DNA of 64,000 nt, taken from NCBI RefSeq assembly GCF_905220415.1, contig NC_059545.1:1994001-2058000 (forward strand), given 5' to 3'. The position numbers were made by a program, and so were the translations under genes. The notes under the pieces are model-generated. The model searched no databases. It was not told the origin of the DNA and saw only the letters and a list, made by a program, of their open reading frames with translations. This document shows positions 1 to 9,745 of this stretch, piece by piece. Position 1 is the first letter of the stretch, and each line of letters begins with the position of its first letter. The DNA comes from Colias croceus. Its lineage: Eukaryota > Arthropoda > Insecta > Lepidoptera > Pieridae.

Positions 1-345
1 ATACAGTTTCGTTTTGTCGGATCAAATAAAGCTGTAATTTTGATAATATAAATGGATCTGATCAACATACGACTTTGGATTTGGTATATAAAACGGAGCC
101 AACAAGTGTTTATGGGTTTCTGAATTTCGGCCGTTACGGAGTCGATTCAGTTCGAGATCTTAGCAATAAAAATGTTGAGTATATCAATTTCTCCATGAAT
201 ACGTTTGGCAACGTCGCCCAAAAATTTGCGCCGTTGCCACTCCGGGCAAGATCTATGCAACCGGAGTCGAGTAATATTGGGGTAAAGGTGGAGTCAGCAA
301 TGCACGGCAGTCGGGCTGGATCAACTTAGTGCCCAAGTTGGTATT
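1..345 (-). mobile_element. 5' end of a third copy of the TA-flanked retroelement unit
   Basis: This stretch is nearly identical to 3450-3796, so it is the same end of another unit that continues left of the window. It carries the terminal motif at 319-335 (GATCAACTTAGTGCCCA) and then runs into a TA tract. By the direction of the ORF1 and RT remnants in the complete copies, this is the 5' end of a minus-strand copy. It contains an antisense TATA-like box at 85-93. The 84-codon open frame inside it is rejected as a gene (see rejected items). Confidence 0.8.
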
Positions 346-365
346 TATATATATATATATATATA
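345..365. repeat. (TA)n tract between units
   Basis: About ten TA dinucleotides separate the 5' end of the first unit from the truncated 3' end of the second. The same dinucleotide tract bounds every unit in the array. Confidence 0.95.
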
Positions 366-599
366 GTTAGTAATTATTTGATCCGTTTTCACTTGTTGAT
401 CCGGTTGGTATTTGTGGATCTATTGCCACACCACCGTCCGTATGTGGATCCGAACGGAGCCACAAGTGTCACCATCAGTAATAATAATAATTACGTGCTT
501 TTTATACAAATCCACCTTTTTTGCGTTTTAGCTCTTGTTGATCCGATTCAAATGAGCCAATCAGAGCCCACCGAGCTCAGCCATTGGTCGCTTGCGGCC

Positions 600-1945
600 T
601 TAGCCATTTGAAGGTTTAAAGACATTTATTCCCGTTATAGAAACGTATGTTGCCGTTCGCCTTCCATAATTTGTTCGGATCTTCGGGAGGGCAAGATAGC
701 TAGCTCGTCTATTAGGATAGTGGCGATTTGATGTTGAGAATATAATATTTGTATTTATGTTTTTATGTAGCGCTTTGCGGATGAACATACACGTATTATA
801 AAAGTATAATTGTTTTAAATTCATTATTTTAGTGTCGTCGTAGATTTTATTTGTAGAAGTTAAAAAGGATAGTTAAAGATAGTTTTAATGATTTTATTTT
901 GTAAAATTTGGAGTGGCGCTAATTTATTTTTGTAAGCACTCCCCCAGACTTCTATTAAATACATTAGGTGTGGCTTTACTAACGTGTTGTAGATGGTGTG
1001 GCGTAATTTATGAGGTATGCAAGAAGTAATATGTATTACGCAGAGATCTAAGAAGTGCTGATAATTTATTTTTTAGATGGTCGATGTGATAATTCCATTT
1101 CCGCCGATTCGCAAATCTAGGTTATTTTTCGTGGGTTTTATGTTCTAATACAACACCGTTAATTTTAAATGGAGCGTATGGTGGAATAATTTTTTTATGA
1201 GCTTTGAATTTAGATATATTTATTTTTAGGAGATTGCATTGAAACCATTTATTTAATCCGTCATCCGTCATCCACATAAAGTGTTAGGAGACCATTTAGC
1301 TTTAAATCTTGTAAATTATTAATATAAATTAAAAAAAGCAATGGGCCTAGAATCGAACCATGTATGCCACATGTAATTGGTAAGGGAATGCTATCGTGGT
1401 TATCTATTTTAACTATTTGTGAAATATTTCGATTTTTTAAATATGATTTCAGCATATCTAGTGCTTTACCATTAATGTTAATTTCTTTATTAAAAGTTCG
1501 TGAGAAACGGTATCGACGGCCTTTTGTAGGTCAATAAACACTCCCAAAACTATATTGTTTGCGTCAATGTTCTGTTTTATTTTAATAGTTAGGTCCATAG
1601 TCGCTGACAGAGTGTTACTTTTTGGCTTAAATCCGTATTGACGCACTGAAATAAAATTAAATGAGTCTAAATATTTTTCTAATCTCGTGTGTAAAATCTT
1701 CTCCAATATTTTTGACAATACTGGCAAAACCGAAATTGGCCTATAGTTACCAGGTTCAAATTTTGAGCCACTCTTATAGATAGGAGTTACCTTCGCTATT
1801 TTTAACGAGTCCGGAAAACGTCTTTGAATTATGGCTTGGTTAAAACAGTCGCTTAAGGTATGATTTAATTTTTCTTTGATGCATTTAATTGCTATTGTAG
1901 TAATACCATCAAGACCTGTACTACAGATTGAAGTAAGTTTTTAAG
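600..1945 (-). pseudogene. Decayed non-LTR reverse transcriptase (ORF2 3' half), left copy
   Basis: On the minus strand this encodes pieces of a Jockey/CR1-type RT. Recognisable parts are the finger region (YRPIS, VLSKILEK), QYGFKPKSNT, palm motif A (FIDLQKAVDTVSHELL), motif B (GSILGPLLFLIYINNL) and an altered motif C (YVDD instead of the usual YADD/FADD). A C-terminal segment ends in a stop at 600-602. Frames break several times and about 69 bp after motif C are missing relative to the right copy. The endonuclease and the N-terminus of ORF2 are absent, removed by the same junction in both copies. It cannot encode a working enzyme. Confidence 0.8.
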
Positions 1946-1964
1946 CTTATTTATAATTATATAT

Positions 1965-2886
1965 TTTTACTGGCTTCGGTAGGTCTGAACTTATTAGTGA
2001 GGTAATTTTTAAAATTTCGTAGTTGTCTTTAGATTTCCTCTCTTCTGAGTTATAAGATGTCAATTCTGGAAAACCAGCAAAAATTACATTTTTTTTGCGG
2101 CTCTTTCTGTCCCGTAGTTCCTTGATTTTTTTTTTTTATTTTTTTATTATACAAGAGGAGGCAACAGAGCAGACGCGTCACCTGATGTTAAGTGCACTGC
2201 GTCGCCCATAGGCACCAGCAATGCCGGGGACATTATTAGTGCGTTGCCGGCGTTGTGCGTTGATTAAGTTTTAATTTATATGAAGTTGATTTTTAGACGT
2301 AAAACCCGATGTGTTGGCTCATGGCTGACTGATTTATTGATTGAAGATTTAATTTCAGTAATTTTATTTTACTCTCACCCTGGTTTATCTGGGATTCTAA
2401 TTGAGAAATAGTACTCTTCAATATGTTTTGTTCAGTAATTATCATACATGGTGATGACTTAATTTCATTGATTTGATTCGTATTTTGGCGAATTAAATTC
2501 AAAGATTGTTCGTTGGACGATTTAATTTCGGTAATTTGTGTTTTTACCTCAGAAATGAATTTTCATGAATTTTGTTTACTATTTTGTTCATTTGAGCATA
2601 CATATTTTTCAAGTAATGAACTAATACGGCTCAACTCCGACCGAATATCCTTCATATCATCACTAAATCTGCAATCTTGTTCTAGCGGTTGTTTCCGTTT
2701 TCCGTACCTAAGTAATTTGAGTATCAGTTGGCGTAGAACTCTTAGAAAACGAACTTAGCTTCGATAGATACGGATGCGATCCACCGGTAGTACCCACTCC
2801 ACCACTGCTGGTTAAACGTGTTGGCGATCTGTGTACACTCATATTTACTCCGTAATGGATAATTTGTGCAGGAATATGAGTCGTCA
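1965..2886 (-). pseudogene. Decayed non-LTR ORF1 (coiled-coil/RRM-type), left copy
   Basis: This matches the ORF1 remnant at 4713-5497. On the minus strand it starts at an ATG near 2886 and reads a Ser/Thr-rich N-terminus, a KRK patch, a Gln/Ile/Leu-rich probable coiled coil (around 2293-2650) and the start of an RNA-binding segment (IFAGFPELTSYNSEER). It is broken by stops and by the 132-bp insertion at 2128-2259. The end of ORF1 is lost at the same deletion junction as in the right copy. Confidence 0.65.
2122..2265 (-). mobile_element. SINE-like insertion with TTGATT target duplication
   Basis: The 132 bp at 2128-2259 are absent from the homologous site in the right copy (about 5320-5340). 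They are flanked by direct repeats TTGATT at 2122-2127 and 2260-2265. The insert begins with a T-run, meaning an A-rich tail on the minus strand. It holds the motif with CACCTGATGTTAAGTGCACT and GCGTTGCCGGCG, which I know as a very common lepidopteran interspersed repeat. It inserted after the two arms separated, or was lost cleanly from one. Confidence 0.75.
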
Positions 2887-3234
2887 TTTGTTTGACCTAA
2901 ATCTAACATTTTAATTATTTTATCAGATTGATATCAGAATCAGGGCAAAGGCGAACGCTACACGTCAATAAATATTATGATAATTATCTTGATATTTACT
3001 GATGATTCAAGAGGTAGGTTGTTATTTGTAGGATGCATACTACTTGAGAATTATCACCGTCACTTTATGACGAAAGGTTCGTCCAAATATCTATCTTTTT
3101 AGGATTCCGTATTTTTAGTTTCACAACGTTTTCTATAAGTTTCAATTGAATTACGGTGGACTTCTTCAACTTCCATAAAACTCAGGAGATTTTTTTGCTA
3201 ACCCTAATTTCATATCCCCATGTCAATGTTATGC

Positions 3235-3790
3235 AAGTGCATATAAATGGAACAGATCAACATACGACTTATGATTTGGTATATAAAACGGAGTCAAGAA
3301 GTATTTGAGCATTTCAAAATTTGAATCGTTACGAAGTCGAGTTCGTCTAGTCTAGGCGGATTTAGCAATGTATGGAACATTACCTATGTTTGTGTACGGA
3401 GCCAACAAATACTGTAGTGTTTACGAAAAATTAATCTACGTTACTTAATATACAGTTTCGTTTTGTCGGATCAAATAAAGCTGTAATTTTGATAATATAA
3501 ATGATAATGATCAACATACGACTTTGGATTTGGTATATAAAACGGAGCCAACAAGTGTTTATGGGTTTCTGAATTTCGGCCGTTACGGAGTCGATTCAGT
3601 TCGAGATCTTAGCAATAAAAATGTTGAGTATATCAATTTCTCCATGAATACGTTTGGCAACATCGCCCAAAACTTTGCGCCGTTGCCACTCCGGGCAAGA
3701 TCTATGCAACCGGAGGCGAGTAATATTGGGGTAAAGGTGGAGTCAGGAATGCACGGCAGTCGGGCTGGATCAACTTAGTGCCCAAGTTGG

Positions 3791-3796
<6 letters not shown>
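3235..3796 (-). repeat. Tandem subterminal repeats, left copy
   Basis: Two related units of about 250 bp lie side by side (about 3245-3498 and 3499-3796). Both contain ATCAACATACGACTT, then TTTGGTATATAAAACGGAG, then a cytosine/adenine-variable copy of CCAACAAGTGTTT. TATA-like boxes lie at 3280-3288 and 3534-3542 on the + strand, opposite to the ORFs. Confidence 0.75.
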
Positions 3797-3842
<46 letters not shown>

Positions 3843-3848
3843 TATTGG

Positions 3849-3890
<42 letters not shown>

Positions 3891-3916
3891 TATTTATATA
3901 TATATATATATATATA
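3796..3916. repeat. Long (TA)n microsatellite at centre of the inverted repeat
   Basis: This is a TA tract interrupted by short GGTATTGGTATT and GGTATTT pieces. Those interruptions are copies of the unit edge (GGTATTTATA), which suggests repeated slippage or rearrangement at the junction between the head-to-head copies. Confidence 0.95.
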
Positions 3917-4490
3917 AATACCAACTTGGGCACTAAGTTGATCCAGCCCGACTGCCGTGCATTCCTGACTCCACCTTTTCCCCCTTATTACTCGACTCCG
4001 GTTGCATAGATCTTGCCCGGAGTGGCAACGGCGCGAATGTTTGAGCGACGTTGCCAAACGTATTCATGGAGAAATTGATATACTCAACATTTTTATTGCT
4101 AAGATCTCGAACTGAATCGACTCCGTAACGGCCGAAATTCAGAAACCCATAAACACTTGTTGGCTCCGTTTTATATACCAAATCCAAAGTCGTATGTTGA
4201 TCAGATCCATTTATATTATCAAAATTACAGCTTTATTTGATCCGACAAAACGAAACTGTATATTAAGTAACGTAGATTAGTTTTTCGTAAACACTACAGT
4301 ATTTGTTGGCTCCGTACACAAACATATTATAGTTAGTTAATGTTCCATACATTGCTAAATCCGCCTAGACTAGACGAACTCGACTCCGTAACGGTTCAAA
4401 TTTTGAAATGCTCAAACACCTCTTGACTCCGTTTTATATACCAAATCATAAGTCGTATGTTGATCTGTTCCATTTATATGCACTTGCATG
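3917..4490 (+). repeat. Tandem subterminal repeats, right copy
   Basis: These are the reverse-complement counterparts of 3235-3796. The phrase ACTTGTTGGCTCCGTT near 4156 recurs in altered form near 4310 (ATTTGTTGGCTCCGTA) and near 4426 (CTCTTGACTCCGTT), and again in the 3' region near 7040 (ACTTGTGGCTCCGTT). The motif is thus shared by both ends of the unit. Confidence 0.75.
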
Positions 4491-4712
4491 ACATTGACAT
4501 GGGGATATGAAATTAGGGCTAGCAAAAAATCATACAGTGACGGTGATAATTCTCAAGTAGTATGCATCCTACAAATAACAACCTACCTCTTGAATCATCA
4601 GTAAATATCAAGATAATTATCATAATATTTATTAACGTGTAGCGTTCGCCTATGCCCTGATTCTGATATCAATCTGATAAAATAATTAAAATGTTAGATT
4701 TAGGTCAAACAA

Positions 4713-5497
4713 ATGACGACTCATATTCCTGCACAAATTATCCATTACGGAGTAAATATGAGTGTACGCAGATCGCCAACACGTTTAACCAGCAGTGGTG
4801 CAGTGGGTACTGCCGGTGGATCGCATCCCGATCTATCGAAGCTAAGTTCGTTTTCTACGAGTTCTACGCCAACTGATACTCAAATTACTTACAGAAAACG
4901 GAAACAACCGCTAGAACAAGATTGCAGATTTAGTGATGATATGCAGGATATTCGGTCCGAGTTGAGCCGTATTAGTACATTACTTGAAAAATATGTATGC
5001 TCAAATGAACAAATAGTAAACAAAATTCATTAAAACATTTCTGAGGTAAAAACACAAATTACCGAAATTAAATCGTCCAACGAACAATCCTTGAATTTAA
5101 TTCGCCAAAATACGAATCAAATCAATGAAATTAAGTCATCAGCATGTATGATAATTAGGTACTGAACAAGCATATTGAAGAGTACTATTTCTCAATTAGA
5201 ATCCCAGATAAACCAGGGTGAGAGTAAAATAAAATCACTGGAATTAAATCTTCAATCAATAAATCAGTCAGCCAACCCATCGGGTTTTACGTCTAAAAAT
5301 CAACTTCATATAAATTAAAACTTAATCAAGGAACTACGGGACAGAAAGAGCCGCGAAAAAAATGTAATTTTTACTGGTTTCCCAGAATCGACATCTTATA
5401 ATTCAGAGGAGAGGAAATCTAAAGAAAACTACGAAATTTTAAAAATTACCTCACTAATAAGTTCAGACCTACCGAAGCCAGTAAAAATATATAATTA
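4713..5497 (+). pseudogene. Decayed non-LTR ORF1, right copy
   Basis: It is open from ATG 4713 to a stop at 5033 (106 residues), then continues with disruptions. The N-terminus is Ser/Thr/Gly-rich (SGAVGTAGGSHPDLSKLS) with a basic RKRK patch. Next comes a heptad-like stretch (DIRSELSRISTLLEKY) suggesting a coiled coil, then near 5330-5490 the start of an RRM-like segment (NVIFTGFPESTSYNSEER). This layout fits ORF1 of Jockey/CR1-type LINEs, an RNA-binding chaperone that packages the element RNA. The C-terminal part is lost at the deletion junction near 5500. Confidence 0.65.
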
Positions 5498-5511
5498 TAA
5501 ATAACCTTAAT

Positions 5512-6908
5512 TCAAACTGTAGTACAGGTCTTGATAGTATTAATACTACAAAAGCAATTAAATGCATCAAAGAAAAATTAAATCATACCTTAAGCGACTG
5601 TTTTAACCAAGCCATAAGTCAAAGACGTTTTCCGGACTCGTTAAAAATAGTGAAGGTAACTCCTATCTGTAAGAGTGGCTCAAAATTTGAACCTGGTAAC
5701 TATAGGCCAATTTCGGTTTTGCCAGTATTGTCAAAAATATTGAAGAAGATTTTACACACGAGATTAGAAAAATATTTAGACTCATTAATTTTTATAACAG
5801 TGCGTCAATACGGATTTAAGCCAAAAAGTAACACTCTGTCAGCGACTATGGACCTAACTATTTAAAATAAAACAGAACATTGCCGCAAACAATATAGTTT
5901 TGGGGGTGTTTATTGACCTACAAAAGGCCTTCTCACGAACTTTTAATAAAGAAATTAACATCCATTAACATTAATGGTAAAGCACTAGATATGCTGAAAT
6001 CATATTTAAAAAAATCAATCACAAATAGTTAAAATAGACAACCACGATAGCATTCCCTTACCAATTACATGTGGCATACCACAAGGTTCGATTCTAGCCC
6101 ATTGCTTTTTTTAATTTATATTAATAATTTACAAGATTTAAAGCTAAATGGTCACCTAACACTTTATGCGGATGACACCTGTCTGTTTTATTTTGGTCTC
6201 TCTATACATGATATGATAGCGCAAGCACAAAATGATTTAAATAAATTAAATAAATGATTTCAATGCAATCTACTAAAAATAAATATATCTAAATTCAAAG
6301 CTCATAACAAAATTATTCCACCACACGCTCCACTTAAAATTAACGGTGTTGTATTAGAACATAAAACCCACGAGAAATACCTAGGTTTGTGAATCGACAG
6401 CTCTCTGAAATGGAATTATCACATCGACCACCTAAAAAATAAATTATCAGCACTTCTTAGATCTCTGCGTAATATTACTTCTTGCATTCCTCATAAATTA
6501 CGCCACACCATCTACAACACATTAGTAAAGCCGCACGTAATGTACAATTAATAGAAGTATGGGGGAGTGCTTACAAAAATAAATTAGCGCCACTCCAAAT
6601 TTTACCAAATAAAATCATTAAAACTATCTTTAACTATTCTTTTTAACTTCTACAAATAAAATCTACGACGATACTAAAATAATGAATTTAAAACAATTAT
6701 ACTTTTATAAAATACGTGTATGTTCATCCGCAAAGCGCTACATAAAAACATAAATACAAATATCATAATCTCAACATCAAATCGCCACTATCCTAATAGA
6801 CGAGCTAGCTATCTTGCCCTCCCGAAGATCCGAACAAATTATGTAAGGCGAACGGCAACATACGTTTCTATAACGGGAATAAATGTCTTTAAACCTTCAA
6901 ATGGCTAA
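5512..6908 (+). pseudogene. Decayed non-LTR reverse transcriptase (ORF2 3' half), right copy
   Basis: The open piece 5650-5865 reads KVTPICKSGSKFEPGNYRPI and the finger region to QYGFKPKSNTLSATMDLTI. A one-base insertion then breaks the frame, and motif A is damaged by a small deletion. The piece 6069-6257 contains the RT motif C (YADDTCLF). A final piece 6720-6908 is the C-terminus ending at a stop. Endonuclease and RT N-terminus are missing. The deletion junction near 5500-5515 is shared with the left copy, so it predates the duplication or transposition that made the two arms. Confidence 0.8.
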
Positions 6909-7180
6909 GGCCGCAAGCGACCAATGGCTGAGCTCGGTGGGCTCTGATTGGCTCATTTGAATCGGATCAACAAGAGCTAAAACGCAAAAAAGGTGGATTT
7001 GTATAAAAAGCACGTAATTATTATTATTACTGATGGTGACACTTGTGGCTCCGTTCGGATCCACATACGGACGGTGGTGTGGCAATGGATCCACAAATAC
7101 CAACCGGATCAACAAGTGAAAACGGATCAAATAATTACTAACTATATGGCACGTTTGATCAACATAGTGCCCATGGAGAT

Positions 7181-7181
7181 A

Positions 7182-7230
<49 letters not shown>
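7181..7230. repeat. (TA)n tract after the right copy
   Basis: About 24 TA repeats follow the 3' terminal motif of the right unit and run directly into the 3' end of a Helitron-like element, whose own sequence normally contains a short TATATATCATCACG. Confidence 0.95.
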
Positions 7231-7232
<2 letters not shown>

Positions 7233-7272
7233 TCACGCTAAGACCAACAGTGAAACCGCGCGGCACAGCTAG
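7225..7272 (+). mobile_element. Helitron-like family A, 3' fragment
   Basis: TATATATCATCACGCTAAG through GCGCGG...CTAG (ending 7272, followed by T) matches the 3' third of the family-A copies at 11483-11681 and 60256-60454, with a small internal deletion. Confidence 0.7.
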
Positions 7273-8395
7273 TCTTTAATATAGCAGAACTTAGTAGCAG
7301 AAGGAAGTATGAGCTTTTTGGCCGTGAAATTTTATCACTTTTCACAATATTATTATGTTATCTGTCGAGCAGCAAATATTATATAAGAATTGATATTCCA
7401 TATGTTATAATATCAAGTCGAACAAATCTATTATAAGCACAAATTACAATGTTAATAGTAAAATCACTAGTCTATCGCGACATACGCTTTGCATAGCAAA
7501 TGTTACATCATTTGCATATGTGGTATTGCAGTGGTTTTCCCCAGATACCACGAAATGATAACACTTGGGTGGGAATGTGGTTTGAACTATTCGCTTTTTT
7601 CGATTGCACCATAATCGGTTCAATGTATGTATTAGTAGATTCAAAAGTTTTTTTTTAACTTGTGGAATGTGAATACTAGTCGTGCATCTAGTTAATAGAT
7701 GTTGTTTAAATTAATTGTTCAATCAATATTTCAGCAAAGTCTTATCAAAATCGGTGCAACCATAACGAGGATTAGCCGGCACAAACAATGAAAATTACAT
7801 ACCTATACACTTGTAACCTACCATACACACTTCCATATAGGTACATTTAATAAAATCTGTTTTGACATTACAAACAAACCCTTCAATTTTATTTGTATTG
7901 ACCGACAAAGATCGAATCGAGAGATAATTAACAACAAGAAAAAAACATATAAGAGAAAAATGCGAATAAAAATATGCGGTCAAAGCGAGGGTCAGTATAA
8001 AACACATTACATTTGCGTATAGACTACCTGATTTCGATTGTCATATTGCGGCCAAAATGCTTGGAGATTTCGGCCGGTGGTACACTGGGCGGGAATTAAA
8101 TTATAATTATTTTTTTGTTTTGTGAAATTAGTGATATTAATACGACAATAGTAAAGTTTTATTTAAAGATATTATTTTTCTTTATGGATAATGTAGGTTA
8201 CCAGTCTTCTGAAAAATTCTTGGTATTGGATAAAATTGAAAAACTTTGGTGTATAATAATTAATAGAGTTGTAGAGAAGGTAATGCTTAAATGCAAATTG
8301 CTTGTGATTTAGTTTTGCTTTAAGCTGTGTGGTGTAAATTTCAAATCGTTTATTAGAACACAAAGTGAAACAAAACATGACAATTTTCATTACCT
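7273..8395. other. No gene recognised
   Basis: AT-rich DNA with only short chance ORFs. Nothing in it resembles a conserved protein, an RNA gene or a known repeat. Confidence 0.5.
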
Positions 8396-8431
8396 TGATG
8401 ATAATGATGATGATGTTGATGATGATGATAG
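8396..8431. repeat. (GAT)n microsatellite
   Basis: Imperfect GAT trinucleotide run (GATGATAATGATGATGATG and onward). It could be the tail of a decayed RTE-type LINE, which in Lepidoptera often ends in such triplets, but no LINE body is visible beside it. Confidence 0.85.
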
Positions 8432-8440
8432 CAGTATAAA

Positions 8441-8622
8441 AGGTGGATGGATGGATGTTTGTTATTCTTTCACGCAAATGCTACTGAAACGATTACAGTG
8501 AAATTTGGTATGTAGCGGAAGACCCAGAATATGACATATTATGTAGGCTACTTTTTATCCTGGAAATCCCACAGGAACGGGAACTATGCGGGGTTTTCTT
8601 TCAAAACGCGGGCGGAAATTAG
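8441..8622 (+). mobile_element. Helitron-like family C, 5'-truncated
   Basis: It contains the family-C phrases TTCTTTCACGCAAATGCTAC, CGATTACAGTGAAATTTGG and GGGAACTATGCGGG, then a degraded GCGGGCGGAAATTAGT end. The TC start is missing and is replaced by GGATG repeats. Confidence 0.65.
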
Positions 8623-9240
8623 TACATAATGTACAATATCTATCTAAACACCCAGTGTGAACACAACCTTCCAGAAACCGCATTCTCATCGCCCTAATGT
8701 TAACCGAAATTGCCATGCTTACATCGGGGATTATTCGTTGCCAGCCATGGAGTCTTTGCAAATTATTGACATACTTTATGTCAGATTCTGAATTCGTCTC
8801 GGATTACAAGTTCAGTGTTAACATTAAGTGTGAAAGTAACGTAATTTGGTAAGGTTTGAGGAGATTTTTTTGAAGATATTGGTTGGCTTAATAGTTTTTT
8901 TTTTTATTTATTTTTCATGTTGATATAAATGTCTGTTTATATTTGTTTTGTTGATACGTAGTACTGACGAGTGTTGCTCTGACCAAAAAATTATGAGGAA
9001 ATCTGTTGAAAGGATACTTTAAAATTGATAATATATTCGGTATCATATAGAGTTCACAACTTCACAGGTTTATAAAATTGACTCAATATCATTTTTTAAC
9101 ATTTCTATATACATTTTTATTCTTCGTGGAATTACAATTTTAATGTAAAACACGTATCACGATAACACCTGAGTATGATGTAAGTGTACTTTACCTGTAC
9201 CTACCATTTGATTAATTTACATAAATAAGTATGTTTTAAA

Positions 9241-9274
9241 ATAAATCCCCTTATATTTGCATGAGGGGATTTAT
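9241..9274. repeat. Short perfect hairpin
   Basis: Arms ATAAATCCCCT (9241-9251) and AGGGGATTTAT (9264-9274) are perfectly complementary with a 12-nt loop. No function is evident. Confidence 0.7.
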
Positions 9275-9339
9275 CTTATTTATTTACTCAGGTTCAAATT
9301 TATCAAAGTCGGTTTATGTAGTAGTATTTTTTAGGATAG

Positions 9340-9745
9340 ATAAAAACAAAAATTCTTTATTGTGCACAACAGAGAGTACAAATAAGGATACACAATAAGT
9401 AATACAAGGGCACGACGAACACACTATAATATTCCATGAAATACTTGTCTAATGTAATTTACTAACGTAAATGTTGTACATATCATATAACATTATGTAC
9501 GCCTTATACCTCGGTACAATTCGTATTGAAATCATGTACCACAAACATCCAATGAAGCGACGCATAAAAACCTTTAATTCAGTATAGTAGCCATACAATC
9601 TTATTGATATATCGTTACTGGTTTTTTGACCACGGTGGCATTCCAAGCATCTGGGCCCAAAACGGATTTCGCCCGATTTAAAAACACTATCACGAAGCCG
9701 CGAATGTATCGATACTAATGGTTGACTCACCGCCGTCAAATGCAA
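9340..9745 (-). other. Possible 3' end of a minus-strand transcript
   Basis: On the minus strand a 98-codon open frame (9745-9449) is followed within about 90 bases by AATAAA (9361-9356) and a T-rich tract, an arrangement expected for a terminal exon plus 3' UTR. The predicted peptide, with Cys pairs in RCLECHRGQK and a Tyr/Met-rich end, is not recognised. It may be a retroposed or non-coding transcript, since an open frame of this length is near the chance limit in this window. Confidence 0.25.

Larger units (their letters stand above)
366..3796 (-). mobile_element. Left copy of the TA-flanked retroelement unit (left arm of large inverted repeat)
   Basis: Read on the minus strand this is the same unit as 3917-7180, and the arms look about 95% or more identical over the parts compared. 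In minus-strand order it holds the 17-bp terminal motif (3768-3784), two ~250-bp tandem subrepeats, an ORF1 remnant, an ORF2/RT remnant and a 3' region. Differences from the right copy are a 132-bp insertion with a TTGATT target duplication (2128-2259), about 125 bp near 3068-3190 that the right copy lacks, a deletion of about 69 bp just after the RT active-site motif (near 1265), and loss of the last ~35 bp of the 3' end at the TA tract. Confidence 0.85.
3917..7180 (+). mobile_element. Right, most complete copy of the TA-flanked retroelement unit with terminal inverted repeats
   Basis: The 5' motif TGGGCACTAAGTTGATC (3927-3943) and the 3' motif at 7157-7173 are inverted repeats matching at 16 of 17 bases. 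Each lies within about 15 bp of a (TA)n tract. Between them, in order, are two tandem subrepeats (3917-4490), an ORF1 remnant (4713-5497), an RT remnant (5512-6908) and a 3' region of about 270 bp. The terminal structure resembles a MITE-like DNA transposon in a TA microsatellite, while the coding part is a non-LTR retrotransposon. Either a LINE was captured inside a TIR element, or this LINE lineage evolved TIR-like ends and a TA target or tail. Confidence 0.75.

Noticed and set aside
3794..4057. Tyr/Ile-repeat frame over the central TA tract
   Set aside because: Translation of a TA microsatellite.
75..4187. An 84-codon frame open in three places (75-329, 3524-3778 +, 3933-4187 -)
   Set aside because: It starts at TTG, lies in the near-identical ends of the retroelement copies, and nearly all differences between the three versions change the residue (V/I, K/N/T, S/A, I/K, V/E, A/G), so there is no sign of selection on a protein.
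7000..7241. Frame 6993-7241 next to the right unit end
   Set aside because: It runs through the unit's non-coding 3' region and into the TA tract.
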